NCBI RefSeq assembly: GCF_009914055.1
Contig: NZ_CP028271.1
Coordinates: 1,364,001 to 1,428,000, forward strand
Source: Mixta intestinalis
GTDB lineage: Bacteria > Pseudomonadota > Gammaproteobacteria > Enterobacterales > Enterobacteriaceae
Direction: 5' to 3'
Length of the DNA: 64,000 nucleotides
Shown here: one piece after another, positions 51,955-61,108 of the stretch
Layout of the letters: each line of letters opens with the position of its first letter
Position numbering within the stretch: the first letter of the stretch is position 1
The notes under the pieces: model-generated
What the model saw: the letters and a program-made list of their open reading frames with translations, nothing else
The model's database searches: none
Told to the model about the DNA's origin: nothing
Position numbers and translations under genes: made by a program

Positions 51955-53337
51955 GTGGCAAAAACATTCTTACGCAGCGGAAATCTGGATGCCGTACTGG
52001 CTTTAGGGGAAAACGGTCAGCCGGTTTACCTCTCAGCGCTCCAGCTTCGCGAAACGCTGCGCCTGCGCAAACAGCAAAAACTGGCCGACTGTCTGGCTAT
52101 TCCACAGGCCAACGAACTGGGTGACCGCATCGACTGGTATGCGCCCTTCTCCGGCAAAGTGAAATCCTGGCACGCCGCCAGCGAAAGCGAACGCCAGCAG
52201 GCGTTAACGCAGCTTGAAAATCATCAGCAAACGCTGATGGCAATGAGCCAGCGCGCGCTAAGCGCGGAAAAACCCGCGATGAAGCTGTTCGGCGCGCTGC
52301 TGAGCAAAGCGTTTCAGTTTCCCGACCGACAATATGTTTATCTGGTAGATGGACGCCCGGTATTAACCTTCTGGGGTTTTGTCGAACTGGATAAGCGTTC
52401 ACGCAGCGATGCGCTCGACTGCCTGCGCACAACGTTGCAGCCAGAGCCGCCGGAAGATGACGCGCCGCCGGTTATTACGCCAGCGCCTGTCGTGACGCCG
52501 GAACCGGTAGTTGTAGCGCCTGCTCCAGTAGCGCCGCCTGCGCCGCGTCCATCAGCCTCAGTAAGCGCCTATCAGACCGTTACCGAACTTAACGAAAGCG
52601 AAGAGCCGCAAATCGAAGCCGCAGTTGCACCGTCGCCACAACCGCCGCGTCGTCGTCGTCTGTTGTGGGTCGTGCCGCCGCTGGTGCTGGCCGTGGCCGC
52701 CGCGCTGGCGTTCAGTTACTGGCCGCAGACGCCAGCACCGGTAGCTGCCGTGCCGGTTAAACAGCCGCAAGCAGATATCAAACCGCACGTGGTGATCCCG
52801 CCGGAGATGCAGGAAAAATCGAGCCAGCTACATAAAACGCTGCCGCTGCATCATGCAACTGTCGTTGTGCCTCCTCCTGCGCCCGAACCGGTTGCCGCGG
52901 CACAGGTCGAGGTAACGCCGCCGCCAGCCCCCGTGGCACCGCCCGCGCCTGTTCCTAAAGATGCGCTGGTAATGCCCGCAGATGCGGTACGTATTGGATC
53001 GGTCCGTTTCCTTGATGGCAACTGGCGCGCTTCATTACAGGTTAAAAAACTACCTGGCTTTAAGGCACCCACCCTGCGCTATCAAATTCGTGACGGTAAA
53101 GGCACCGCGACCATCGTCCAGGGTGACGGCACCCGCTGCAAGGCGGAAACCTCCGCTGGCCTGATGAGCTCAGGCAATCTGGTGATTAACAGCCGTTATA
53201 CTGCGCGCTGCGCTAACGGTACCCGCTATAAAATGCCGCAGCTGGTATGTAAACAGGGAGATGGCGCCGCCGTGTGTGAAGCGCAATTTGGCAGCGATGT
53301 CACATATCCGATATCGATCAAGCGTGAGAGTAAATAA
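51955..53337 (+). CDS. srfA: SrfA-family protein, membrane-anchored
   Basis: 460 residues from GTG 51955 (AAGGG about 9 bases upstream), beginning AKTFLRSGNLDAVLALGENG. Cytosolic N-terminal domain to about 160, a Pro/Ala-rich linker, one membrane helix near 233-255 preceded by RRRRR-like basic residues (PPRRRRLLWVVPPLVLAVAAA), a second Pro-rich linker, and a C-terminal periplasmic domain with four cysteines (DGTRCKAETS, TARCANG, LVCKQGDGAAVCEAQ). First gene of srfABC, named in Salmonella as SsrB-regulated genes. Exact function is not established. Confidence 0.85.
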   Translation: MAKTFLRSGNLDAVLALGENGQPVYLSALQLRETLRLRKQQKLADCLAIPQANELGDRIDWYAPFSGKVKSWHAASESERQQALTQLENHQQTLMAMSQRALSAEKPAMKLFGALLSKAFQFPDRQYVYLVDGRPVLTFWGFVELDKRSRSDALDCLRTTLQPEPPEDDAPPVITPAPVVTPEPVVVAPAPVAPPAPRPSASVSAYQTVTELNESEEPQIEAAVAPSPQPPRRRRLLWVVPPLVLAVAAALAFSYWPQTPAPVAAVPVKQPQADIKPHVVIPPEMQEKSSQLHKTLPLHHATVVVPPPAPEPVAAAQVEVTPPPAPVAPPAPVPKDALVMPADAVRIGSVRFLDGNWRASLQVKKLPGFKAPTLRYQIRDGKGTATIVQGDGTRCKAETSAGLMSSGNLVINSRYTARCANGTRYKMPQLVCKQGDGAAVCEAQFGSDVTYPISIKRESK

Positions 53338-53339
53338 CA

Positions 53340-56309
53340 ATGCTGGCGCCCATCACAGATTTTAAACAAAAAATTACGCTGATCGCCGACAGCGGCATTC
53401 AGTTTCTCGATTTCGCTATCAGCCTCAACGACAGCCAGCCGCGCTGTTTTGTACGCCAGACGGCGAACGGCCCGCTGCTGCGCATCACGCATGACGCCGC
53501 CAGCGGGCGCTATTTGCTGCCGCTGGAAAACGGCGCGGCGCCGGAAGTGGTGAAGCCTGAGTGCAGCACCACGCTGGCCCAGTCGCTGGCGCTGTTAAAC
53601 GGCCTGTGGCTACCGCTGCCGATCCTGCGCTGCGCCCCGCCGCGCCAGTTTATCGGCGGCCCGGAAAACTGGGCACGTATGCAGATCATTGCGCTGGATA
53701 GCCCCGATGCGGATGGTAACACCCACCGCGTGGTGATGGCCTTTGACACCCAGAGCTGTGCCGATGAGAGCGAACAGGCCAGCCTGATGCTGACGCCCGC
53801 CGACGCCAATAACGGCGTGGCTTTCGCCCTCGCCTGGCATAATTACGAGCTGGGCGAGTTTCTCGATCTCACCTGGGTAGACGGCTGGCTGCGCGAAGTC
53901 TTTACCCAGCGCGCCACGGAGCAGGAAGCGCGTCGTGAAAGCGAAATCAAGCTGGCGCTGCGTGAATTTGAGTATCAGGCACACTACCTGAACCTGCTGG
54001 AGCTGCTTGGCAACCAGCTGGCGCTCACCGATATCCGCGTGCTGGCGGCAACGTTGCAGGAGCCGGTGGTAAATGTCGATCTGATCCTCGACGTGGGCAA
54101 CTCTCATACCTGCGGCATCCTGGTGGAAGATCATCCCGATGAGGTCAACGGGCTGAAGCAGACCTATGAGCTACAGCTGCGCGATCTTTCACTGCCGCAC
54201 CACGTCTACAACGAAATGTTCGACAGCCGCGTAGAGTTCGCCGAAGCCAGCTTCGGTAAAAAGAATTTCTCGCTGGAGAGCGGGCGCGACGGCGCGTTTG
54301 TCTGGCCGTCGCTGACGCGCGTTGGACGCGAAGCGAGCCGCATGTCGTTACAACGTGCCGGAACCGAAGGCACCACCGGCATTTCCAGCCCGCGCCGTTA
54401 TCTGTGGGATGAGGCGCGCTACGCCGCTGGCTGGCGCTTTAACCGCAGCGATCGCGCAGAACCACAGGCGATCGCCGAGCCGCTGATGACGCTGATTAAT
54501 GACGAAGGCGAACCGCTGTGGCGCATTCCTGAAGAGGATCGGCTGCCGGTTTTCTCCGCCCACTACAGCCGCAGTTCGCTGATGACCTTTATGCTCAGTG
54601 AACTGCTGGCGCAGGCGATGATGCAGATGAACAGCGCCGCTCAGCGGCAGAAGATGCCGCACAGCTACGCGCCGCGTCAGCTGCGGCATATCATTCTGAC
54701 GCTGCCCTCGGCGATGCCAAAGCCGGAGCGGGAAATCTTCCGCTGCCGGATGCAGGACGCCATCGGGCTGGTGTGGAAAGCGATGGGCTGGCATCCCACC
54801 GATGCCGCCTTCGATCGCGACGACCGAAACGCACTCAGCAGCCGCCCGATTCCTGATGTACAGATGGAGTGGGATGAAGCGACCTGCGGTCAGATGGTTT
54901 ACCTGTTTAACGAAACTCAGGTCAATTTCGCCGGGCGCGCCGAGGCGTTTTTCGCCAGCATGGCGCGCCCCGATCGCCTGCGTGAGGCTGATGAACCGGC
55001 GGGCAAAACCCTGCGCATCGCCTCGATCGATATTGGCGGCGGCACCACCGATCTGGCAATTACCCACTATGCGCTTGATGACGGCCAGGGCAATAACGTC
55101 AAGATTAACCCGCGCCTGCTGTTCCGCGAAGGTTTTAAGGTGGCCGGTGACGATATCCTGCTGGATGTCATCCAGCTCTATGTGCTGCCTGCGCTGCATG
55201 CCGCGCTGAAGCGGGCCGGACTGGCGAATCCCGATATTCTGCTGGATAAGCTGTTCGGCTATGACGGACGTATGGACGGCTTCTCCACGCTACGCCAGCA
55301 GGCAACGCTTCAACTGTTTATTCCGCTGGCGCAGGCGGTACTGGAGCGCTATGAAAGCTACGATCCGCTCGACGTCAGCGCCGAAATTGAGGCGCTGTAT
55401 GGTGAGCTGCTGACGCAGCGCCCCGGCGCGGCAGTGCTGGACTACATCAACAGCGAGGCGCAGCGCGCCCTCGGTGGGCAGCAGACGTTTGATATTTTGC
55501 AGGTGCCGATGGTGGTTAGCCTCAGCAAACTGCACGGCGAGTTTCTGTCGCATCGCATGGCGATCGTTCCTGCGTTACGCTCGATGGCGGAAGTGGTGTC
55601 GCTTTACAGCTGCGATGTGCTGCTGTTAACCGGACGCCCTTCGCGTTTCCCCGGCGTACAGGCGCTGTTCCGTCATCTGCAACCGCTGCCGGGCAGCCGC
55701 ATTCTCTCGCTGGAGGGCTATCACACCAGCGACTGGTATCCGTTTAATAAAATGGGGCGCATCGATAACCCGAAGTCGACCGCCGCCGTCGGCGCGATGC
55801 TCTGCCTGCTGGCGCTCGATCTGCGCCTTTCAAGCTTCTGGTTCAAAGCGGGCGATTTCCAGCCCTACTCGACCATTCGCTACCTCGGCATGCTGGATGA
55901 TAATCACGCGCTTACCAGCGATAACGTCTGCTACAGCGAGATCGATCTCGACGATCCGTCCTGGACGCCGGATCGCAAGAGCAGCTTCCAGATTCGCGGC
56001 AATGTTTGCCTGGGGTTCCGCCAGCTGGATAACGACCGCTGGCTGGCCTCGCCGCTCTATAGCCTGACCCTTAACGACGCGCAGCTGGCGCGCAAAGTGG
56101 CTGGCGACAGCGTGCTGCGCGTGAAGCTGGCGGTGGAACCCGGCGCACAGTCCGGTTCGCCAGAGCGTTTCGTGCTGGCCGACGCCCGACTGGATGACGG
56201 TACGCGCGTGCCGCTATCGCAGCTCAGCCTGAAACTTAATACATTGTCCGCCAGCGGCAATGCCAATGCCCAATACTGGATCGACAGCGGGAGCGTATTT
56301 AAGAAATGA
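53340..56309 (+). CDS. srfB: SrfB-family protein with actin/Hsp70-type ATPase motifs
   Basis: 989 residues, 2 bp after srfA. Beyond the family match, the actin/Hsp70 nucleotide fold is visible: phosphate-1 LILDVGNSHTCGILVED near residue 247, phosphate-2 ASIDIGGGTTDLAITHY near 561 and the adenosine loop VLLLTGRPSRFPG near 760. The N-terminal 240 residues and an insertion rich in Arg/Trp are specific to SrfB. No signal peptide or membrane helix, so cytosolic, possibly bound to SrfA at the membrane. Its ATPase role is inferred from motifs. It overlaps srfC by 4 bp. Confidence 0.87.
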   Translation: MLAPITDFKQKITLIADSGIQFLDFAISLNDSQPRCFVRQTANGPLLRITHDAASGRYLLPLENGAAPEVVKPECSTTLAQSLALLNGLWLPLPILRCAPPRQFIGGPENWARMQIIALDSPDADGNTHRVVMAFDTQSCADESEQASLMLTPADANNGVAFALAWHNYELGEFLDLTWVDGWLREVFTQRATEQEARRESEIKLALREFEYQAHYLNLLELLGNQLALTDIRVLAATLQEPVVNVDLILDVGNSHTCGILVEDHPDEVNGLKQTYELQLRDLSLPHHVYNEMFDSRVEFAEASFGKKNFSLESGRDGAFVWPSLTRVGREASRMSLQRAGTEGTTGISSPRRYLWDEARYAAGWRFNRSDRAEPQAIAEPLMTLINDEGEPLWRIPEEDRLPVFSAHYSRSSLMTFMLSELLAQAMMQMNSAAQRQKMPHSYAPRQLRHIILTLPSAMPKPEREIFRCRMQDAIGLVWKAMGWHPTDAAFDRDDRNALSSRPIPDVQMEWDEATCGQMVYLFNETQVNFAGRAEAFFASMARPDRLREADEPAGKTLRIASIDIGGGTTDLAITHYALDDGQGNNVKINPRLLFREGFKVAGDDILLDVIQLYVLPALHAALKRAGLANPDILLDKLFGYDGRMDGFSTLRQQATLQLFIPLAQAVLERYESYDPLDVSAEIEALYGELLTQRPGAAVLDYINSEAQRALGGQQTFDILQVPMVVSLSKLHGEFLSHRMAIVPALRSMAEVVSLYSCDVLLLTGRPSRFPGVQALFRHLQPLPGSRILSLEGYHTSDWYPFNKMGRIDNPKSTAAVGAMLCLLALDLRLSSFWFKAGDFQPYSTIRYLGMLDDNHALTSDNVCYSEIDLDDPSWTPDRKSSFQIRGNVCLGFRQLDNDRWLASPLYSLTLNDAQLARKVAGDSVLRVKLAVEPGAQSGSPERFVLADARLDDGTRVPLSQLSLKLNTLSASGNANAQYWIDSGSVFKK

Positions 56310-58717
56310 GAGCCGTTACGCTGACACAGCAGGCATCGCCCCTCAGCCAGCAGGTTGAGAACATGAATCACGGTATCGATCGGGCGCTGGCCTGGGTCGA
56401 TGCCCAGCGCGTGCAGTCGCCGCGCCTGGATATGGAGGCGGATGGTCTGAAGCTGGCGCTGCGCCGCGGTAAATATCAGCTGCGCCAGACGGAAACCGCG
56501 CTGGCACAGGCGCAGACCATCGGCTTTTACGGCCTTTCCCAGGCGGGCAAGGCTTCGCTGCTACAGGCGCTGGTCGGTGATGCCCAGGGGCGGCTGGCTA
56601 CCCAGCTCGCCGGTAAAACGCTCGATTACCTGACCCACATCAACCCCGGCAATCAGGATTATGGCATGGCGATCCGCTTCAGCCACCTGCACATTGCCGA
56701 AGATATGGTGAGGCCGCTGACGCTGACGCTGCTGAGCGAGGCGGAAATGACCCGCATGGTACTGACCGCCTTTTTACAGCAGCCAAAAGGCGACAGCGAA
56801 GCGAAAACGCTGGAGGCGCGGCTGGAACATTTGCAGCGTCTGCGTCAGCCACAGCCGGTGGAAGGCATGGCAAGCGAGGAGCTGGTGGCGCTGTGGGATT
56901 TCTGTCGCCGTCAGGATAGCGGGCGTGCCGCGCTGCTTAACCGTCATTTCTGGCCGCAGGCCTGCGAACTGGCCCCCTGGCTCGACGTGGACGATCGTGC
57001 CCAGCTGCTGGCGCTGTTATGGAACGACGATGAAACGTTGACCGCGCTGTGGCGTCAGCTGGCGCATACGCTGCACGCGCTGCATCATGCGCCGAGCGTG
57101 CTGGCACCGCTTTCGCTGTTGGTTGATGACGCCCTGCTGCCATCAGAGCTGCTGTTCAGCAACGCAACGAGCACGCTGAACGGCGCGCAGGATCGTCTGG
57201 TGGAAGTAATACCCTGCACACCAACGCGCAGCCAGCGCCCGGTGCCGCTTTCCCTGGCGGAGCTGACGCTGCTGACGCTGGAGGTGCTGATTCCCCTTGC
57301 CATGCCGCCGCGTCAGGCGCTGTTCGATCGCGTCGAAGCGGTAGATATTCCCGGTTACGGTGCCGCACTGGAAGAAGACGCACGCCATGAACAGGCGCAG
57401 GCCGCGCAGCGTAATCCTCTGGCGGCACGCCTGATGCGCGCCCGACGCGCGCTGTTTCTTGAATTTTATGGCGAACGCCAGGCGCTGGATCGCGTGCTGG
57501 TTTGCACCGCCGCCAGCCAGCGTCAGGACGCCAGCCAGGTGGGGCGCATGCTGACGCAGTGGCTGAAAACCATGCCGCGTGCCGAAGGAGAAAGGCCAAA
57601 CGCGCAAAAGCCGGTACTGATCTGGGCGGTGACCCGCTTTGACGGGCGTTACCTGCAACCGGTGAATATTGATGAAGCGGTACAGCGTCAAACCGGCGTG
57701 GCGGGCAGCGACTGGGGATCGATGCTGGCACAGGATGCGGGCGGTATTGAACGCATGGCCGCCTGGCTACAGGCTGAGGTAAAAGCAGAAGGCCGGCTGG
57801 CGCGGCTACAGGGGCGCGTACAGCGTGTGCGCCTTGAGCTGGGCGAGCGCCTGCTGATTAACTGGGCCCAGCCGGTCGATGATTTACAGCACAAGCAGCA
57901 AATCGCCGACAGCCTGCTGAAGGCACTGCAAACCCGCACCGGTTTGCACGGTGAACTGCTGGAACGGCTACAGCCTTCGCGTGAGCAGCTACGCGCTATC
58001 TATCTGCTGCCGCAGCAACAGCCGAGCGGTGCGCAACACTTGCCCGCCGAACCCGATCTGCCCAGCAGCCATTTTGGTATCGGCTTTGAGTTCGATCTGT
58101 TCAGCGATCGTCCCGCACCGACTTTGGCCAGCGACAGCGAAGATACGACGCCGGACTGCGACAGCCTGTTTGCTCATAATGTACAGCGCTACTGGATCCA
58201 TCACCTACGCAGCCTGCCCGACAATGATGGCCTGCTCTCCCTGTTAGGGATAAGTAAAAACGCCATGCAGATGCTGGTTGAGGAGTTGATCACCGCCAGC
58301 TTCCGTCTTGATGTCGCCGGTAACCTGCTGCGTACGCTGACCGAACATGAAGCGCCTGGCGCACCGCGCGAAGGGAAAGTCGATCGTCAGGTATCACGTG
58401 CGCTCACCGTACTGGGCGATTTTGTTGCCTGGCTCGGTTTTCTTAAGCGTGAGGCTGCCGAACGGCCCGACAGCCGCGTGAACCGCGGCAATAAAATTTT
58501 TGCGCAGCCGCAGACGCCCGCCGTCAGCTTTGGTCACGCGCAGCGCCTGACGCGGCTCTCCGCCGCGCCTGCGAATACCACCGCATTTTATATTTATGAC
58601 TGGCTGGTTGGGCTGAACACGTTGATTGTTGAAAATAACGGCTATGCCGGCGGCAGCGAAATCGACGACGCTGCGCGTCTGCCGTTGCTGAAAGCGCTGA
58701 AGCTGATTCAGGGGTAA
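56306..58717 (+). CDS. srfC: SrfC-family protein with degenerate dynamin/GTPase-like motifs
   Basis: 803 residues, ATGA overlap with srfB. A P-loop-like GLSQAGKAS at 76-84 follows a short helical start; the Ser/Thr after GK that binds Mg is replaced by Ala83, with Ser next. A G3-like DIPGYG at 347-352 and a G4-like AVTRFDGRY near 441 suggest a septin/dynamin-type GTPase, very much stretched by helical insertions. Last gene of the operon. In Salmonella it is called a virulence effector; whether it is secreted is unsettled. Role as partner NTPase of SrfB is an inference. Confidence 0.85.
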   Translation: MRAVTLTQQASPLSQQVENMNHGIDRALAWVDAQRVQSPRLDMEADGLKLALRRGKYQLRQTETALAQAQTIGFYGLSQAGKASLLQALVGDAQGRLATQLAGKTLDYLTHINPGNQDYGMAIRFSHLHIAEDMVRPLTLTLLSEAEMTRMVLTAFLQQPKGDSEAKTLEARLEHLQRLRQPQPVEGMASEELVALWDFCRRQDSGRAALLNRHFWPQACELAPWLDVDDRAQLLALLWNDDETLTALWRQLAHTLHALHHAPSVLAPLSLLVDDALLPSELLFSNATSTLNGAQDRLVEVIPCTPTRSQRPVPLSLAELTLLTLEVLIPLAMPPRQALFDRVEAVDIPGYGAALEEDARHEQAQAAQRNPLAARLMRARRALFLEFYGERQALDRVLVCTAASQRQDASQVGRMLTQWLKTMPRAEGERPNAQKPVLIWAVTRFDGRYLQPVNIDEAVQRQTGVAGSDWGSMLAQDAGGIERMAAWLQAEVKAEGRLARLQGRVQRVRLELGERLLINWAQPVDDLQHKQQIADSLLKALQTRTGLHGELLERLQPSREQLRAIYLLPQQQPSGAQHLPAEPDLPSSHFGIGFEFDLFSDRPAPTLASDSEDTTPDCDSLFAHNVQRYWIHHLRSLPDNDGLLSLLGISKNAMQMLVEELITASFRLDVAGNLLRTLTEHEAPGAPREGKVDRQVSRALTVLGDFVAWLGFLKREAAERPDSRVNRGNKIFAQPQTPAVSFGHAQRLTRLSAAPANTTAFYIYDWLVGLNTLIVENNGYAGGSEIDDAARLPLLKALKLIQG

Positions 58718-58760
58718 AAATTAGCGGGACGGGCGGATGCGTCCCGCGTTTTGCTGAGCG

Positions 58761-59030
58761 TCAGGCAGGCTGTAAAATCAACTCGCCGTCCAGCTCGCAG
58801 GCGGCCTCTTCCAGTAACGCAATAATGGCTGCCAGTTCGCCCCGTTCGGCGCGGGGCGGCAAATGGTACAGCCACAGGCGCGCCGGTAACGCCAACTCTC
58901 CGGTCAGGACATCCCACAACGCATCCAGATTCGCGCCAAAATGCTCGCCTGCGCCGCTCTGTTCAGCAAAGCTGCGATAAAAGGCCATCCGGCTGTTAAG
59001 AATCGAGAAGTCAAAATGCATTTCCAGCAC
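58761..59030 (-). CDS. Barstar-family ribonuclease inhibitor (immunity)
   Basis: 89 residues from GTG 59030, six bases after a GGAG that overlaps the barnase stop codon region; ATG 59021 is the alternative. The barstar core is plain: FGANLDALWDVLTGELALP matches the barnase-binding helix 2 region with its key Asp (YGxNLDALWDxLTG). The C-terminal helix EEAACELDGELILQPA corresponds to the last strand. It lies 3 bp after the barnase gene, so toxin and inhibitor are made together; it neutralises the RNase in the cytoplasm before export. Confidence 0.93.
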   Translation of the reverse strand: MLEMHFDFSILNSRMAFYRSFAEQSGAGEHFGANLDALWDVLTGELALPARLWLYHLPPRAERGELAAIIALLEEAACELDGELILQPA

Positions 59031-59033
59031 GGC

Positions 59034-59480
59034 TTACTCCAGACGATGAAAAGTACGGTAGTGGTCGGTGGTAAGGTAGATAAGGCCATCGCTGGAATAA
59101 AGCAGGCGATCGGTACCACGACGCCCGCAGCGATAGTTAACGTCTGCCTCATACCAGTTTCGTCCGGCATGCGCCGGCAGACCACCTTCCCGGTTGGCAA
59201 AACGATCGCCACCGATAGCGCGCCCCGGCAGTACCTGGCAGAGGTTTCCCTTTGCGGCTACCCAGCCGTGGCGTCGCGCCTGGCTTTTGGTGATGTAATA
59301 ATCTGGCAAGCGCTGATGCTGTTGCAGATAACGCGCAACCCGCCGCTCGGCGGTCAGCGCATTAATATCATTTGTCTTAGTAGCCTGCCCGGCATCCTTC
59401 TGCGAAGAAAAATGAGGACGCAGGCCGATAAAAGCGCCCGCCAGTACAAGAATCAGGCCCAGCCAAAGTTTCTTAGACAT
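59034..59480 (-). CDS. Exported barnase-family ribonuclease
   Basis: 148 residues. An N-terminal hydrophobic leader (LWLGLILVLAGAFIGL) is followed from about residue 55 by a complete barnase fold: LPDYYITKSQARRHGW, VLPGRAIGGDRFANREGG, and the catalytic set Glu111 (WYEADVNY), Arg125 (TDRLLYSSDG) and His140 (TTDHYRTF), with spacings 14 and 15 as in barnase (E73, R87, H102). The tryptophan of barnase YSSDWLIY is Gly here. It cleaves single-stranded RNA after guanine. The gene is upstream of its inhibitor in the same operon, convergent with srfC. Confidence 0.93.
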   Translation of the reverse strand: MSKKLWLGLILVLAGAFIGLRPHFSSQKDAGQATKTNDINALTAERRVARYLQQHQRLPDYYITKSQARRHGWVAAKGNLCQVLPGRAIGGDRFANREGGLPAHAGRNWYEADVNYRCGRRGTDRLLYSSDGLIYLTTDHYRTFHRLE

Positions 59481-59713
59481 AATTTTTTATGACGTAGCAA
59501 CGATGCGGGCACTATAGCAGCCTGATTATCTGAGCGGAATGTCCGTTGGGTTACTGCATTCACACAAGTTGAATGACGGCAGCTGAACGTTTTACGATTA
59601 TCCGGAAAATGACAGGGTCAATGCGAATCAAAACTGACGACGGCGCGCCGATAAAAACGTGTAACCAGGGGAAATAAACCACGCGGGCCGGAAAGTCCGG
59701 CCCTGGCGTTCAC

Positions 59714-60070
59714 TTAGCGTTGCAGTGATTTATCGTGCTGCTGCCCTGCGCTACGACGCCACGCGCCGGGCGCCTGCCCAAACTGGCGTTTAAAGCTACG
59801 ATTAAAGGATTGCTGGGAATCAAAACCTAACGAAATAGCGACGTTTAAGATCGGTTCGTTGCTGGTCGTCAGGCGATCCGCCGATTTTTTCAGCTTCTGT
59901 GAACGAATATATTCGCCCAGCGGATAGCCGGTATGCTCTTTAAACATGCGTTGCAGGTGCCATTTGGAGTAACCCGCCCGCTCCGATACGGTATCCAGAT
60001 TAAGTCGGCCTTCGATATTGTTATCAATCCAGTCAATCAGATCGTGAATAAATGCGTCACTTCTCATCAT
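59714..60070 (-). CDS. AraC-family regulator of the MarA/SoxS/Rob type
   Basis: 118 residues, a single AraC DNA-binding domain with two helix-turn-helices: ERAGYSKWHLQRMFKEHTGYPLGEYIR and SLGFDSQQSFNRSFKRQFGQAPGAWRR. The first resembles MarA most; length is that of SoxS/RamA. Such monomeric activators turn on efflux, redox and permeability genes through mar boxes. GGGAG precedes two adjacent ATGs. Which paralogue it is cannot be settled, since no MarR/SoxR/RamR gene is next to it. Confidence 0.88.
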   Translation of the reverse strand: MMRSDAFIHDLIDWIDNNIEGRLNLDTVSERAGYSKWHLQRMFKEHTGYPLGEYIRSQKLKKSADRLTTSNEPILNVAISLGFDSQQSFNRSFKRQFGQAPGAWRRSAGQQHDKSLQR

Positions 60071-60315
60071 TGTTCTCCCGTCGCCAGGGCTAATAGTATC
60101 AGTATCTGTTGCAGTTACATTTAACGGTGACTGAATTTGTCAGAAATTGCAAATTATATTGATACATTAAAAGCCCCTTCCCCTGCGGCCACAGGCAAAA
60201 CAAGGCATAGACCTGCCAACAACCATTTGAAGTATAAAACTTTTTATTAATCAATCAGGATTTGACTGTTTTTGCCGATACCATTGACAGGTAATCGCAA
60301 CGGAGACGATTCGTC

Positions 60316-60558
60316 ATGTGGCTGCAAATAGCTGAAGTGGAAAATATGACTCGCAGGTCAGCTGTCGAGCTTGAAATGGCAATGCAGTCCGGCAGGTTGC
60401 TGTGGCGAACGAGCGCAAGCGGTCAGATTGAAATTGAACTCAGCAGCGTTTTGAGCGCCTTTACCGGCGAGCTGGCTGGCGCGGTTGCTACTGACAGCAC
60501 CAGCCGTCGGCTGGAACAGCAGTGGGAACAGATATGGCGGCGTCGGGATGCGCATTGA
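60316..60558 (+). CDS. Small hypothetical protein
   Basis: 80 residues; GGAG about 12 bases upstream of ATG. The start MWLQIAEVENMTRRSAVELEM, with SGRLLWRTSASGQIEIELSSV, resembles the N-terminal winged HTH of MerR/excisionase-like proteins that read a helix then a wing, but the match is too loose to claim. The C-terminal part is helical and Arg-rich (RRLEQQWEQIWRRRDAH). No signal peptide. Function unknown. Confidence 0.5.
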   Translation: MWLQIAEVENMTRRSAVELEMAMQSGRLLWRTSASGQIEIELSSVLSAFTGELAGAVATDSTSRRLEQQWEQIWRRRDAH

Positions 60559-60743
60559 TATTTTTATTTTTCCGGATTGACGATATTTTTATAATCAATA
60601 AGAGACTATTTAACTTTTATTTAATACCGACGTTTTTAATTAAAAGATAAACGCATATTTCTGTCTCAGGCAATGCCGTTAATTGAAACTTCGCTAAAAC
60701 AAAGATAAGATGCCCCGCGTTTATTTTTAGGATGACATCAGTA

Positions 60744-60848
60744 ATGTTATGGATAGTAACGGCTTTTCTTTTATGGTGCATATTTGGCTATATCTATAAT
60801 AAAATTATGGATAAAAATGAAGAGCATCAGGAATGTTACTATGATTAA
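60744..60848 (+). CDS. Small single-helix membrane protein
   Basis: 34 codons with AGGA about 10 bases before the ATG. The peptide MLWIVTAFLLWCIFGYIY forms one membrane helix and is followed by a short charged tail NKIMDKNEEHQECYYD. The pattern is that of enterobacterial small membrane proteins that tune larger membrane complexes. It lies alone in AT-rich DNA between the small hypothetical gene and the Rrf2 regulator. No homologue recalled. Confidence 0.45.
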   Translation: MLWIVTAFLLWCIFGYIYNKIMDKNEEHQECYYD

Positions 60849-61084
60849 CGACGTGTTATTTTCATACTTAATATCAATCACTTAAGCAAAACATCTTTTT
60901 AACCGGTAAATATTCCCCGTTTTTCTCTGGTTGACTTTTATAGTTGCACAATGCTGATGTGGTTTAATTCTTAGCCCTATAGTATGTTGTAACTAATGAA
61001 ATAAACCATTCAGGCCTGCCTGAGCCGCTGAATACGCTCCGGCAATCGCCGCGTAATACGCCATAGCGGGCTTATTTTAACCAT

Positions 61085-61108
61085 AAAAAAAGCCGCATTT
61101 AGCGGCTC
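61085..61108 (-). terminator. Rho-independent terminator overlapping the end of the Rrf2 gene
   Basis: AGCCGC (61091-61096), loop ATTTA, GCGGCT (61102-61107), followed leftward by a T run (six A on the plus strand). The stop codon of the Rrf2 gene lies in the loop region. Confidence 0.8.

Noticed and set aside
51701..52006. 101-codon frame overlapping the srfA start
   Set aside because: Overlaps srfA in another frame and has no ribosome site.
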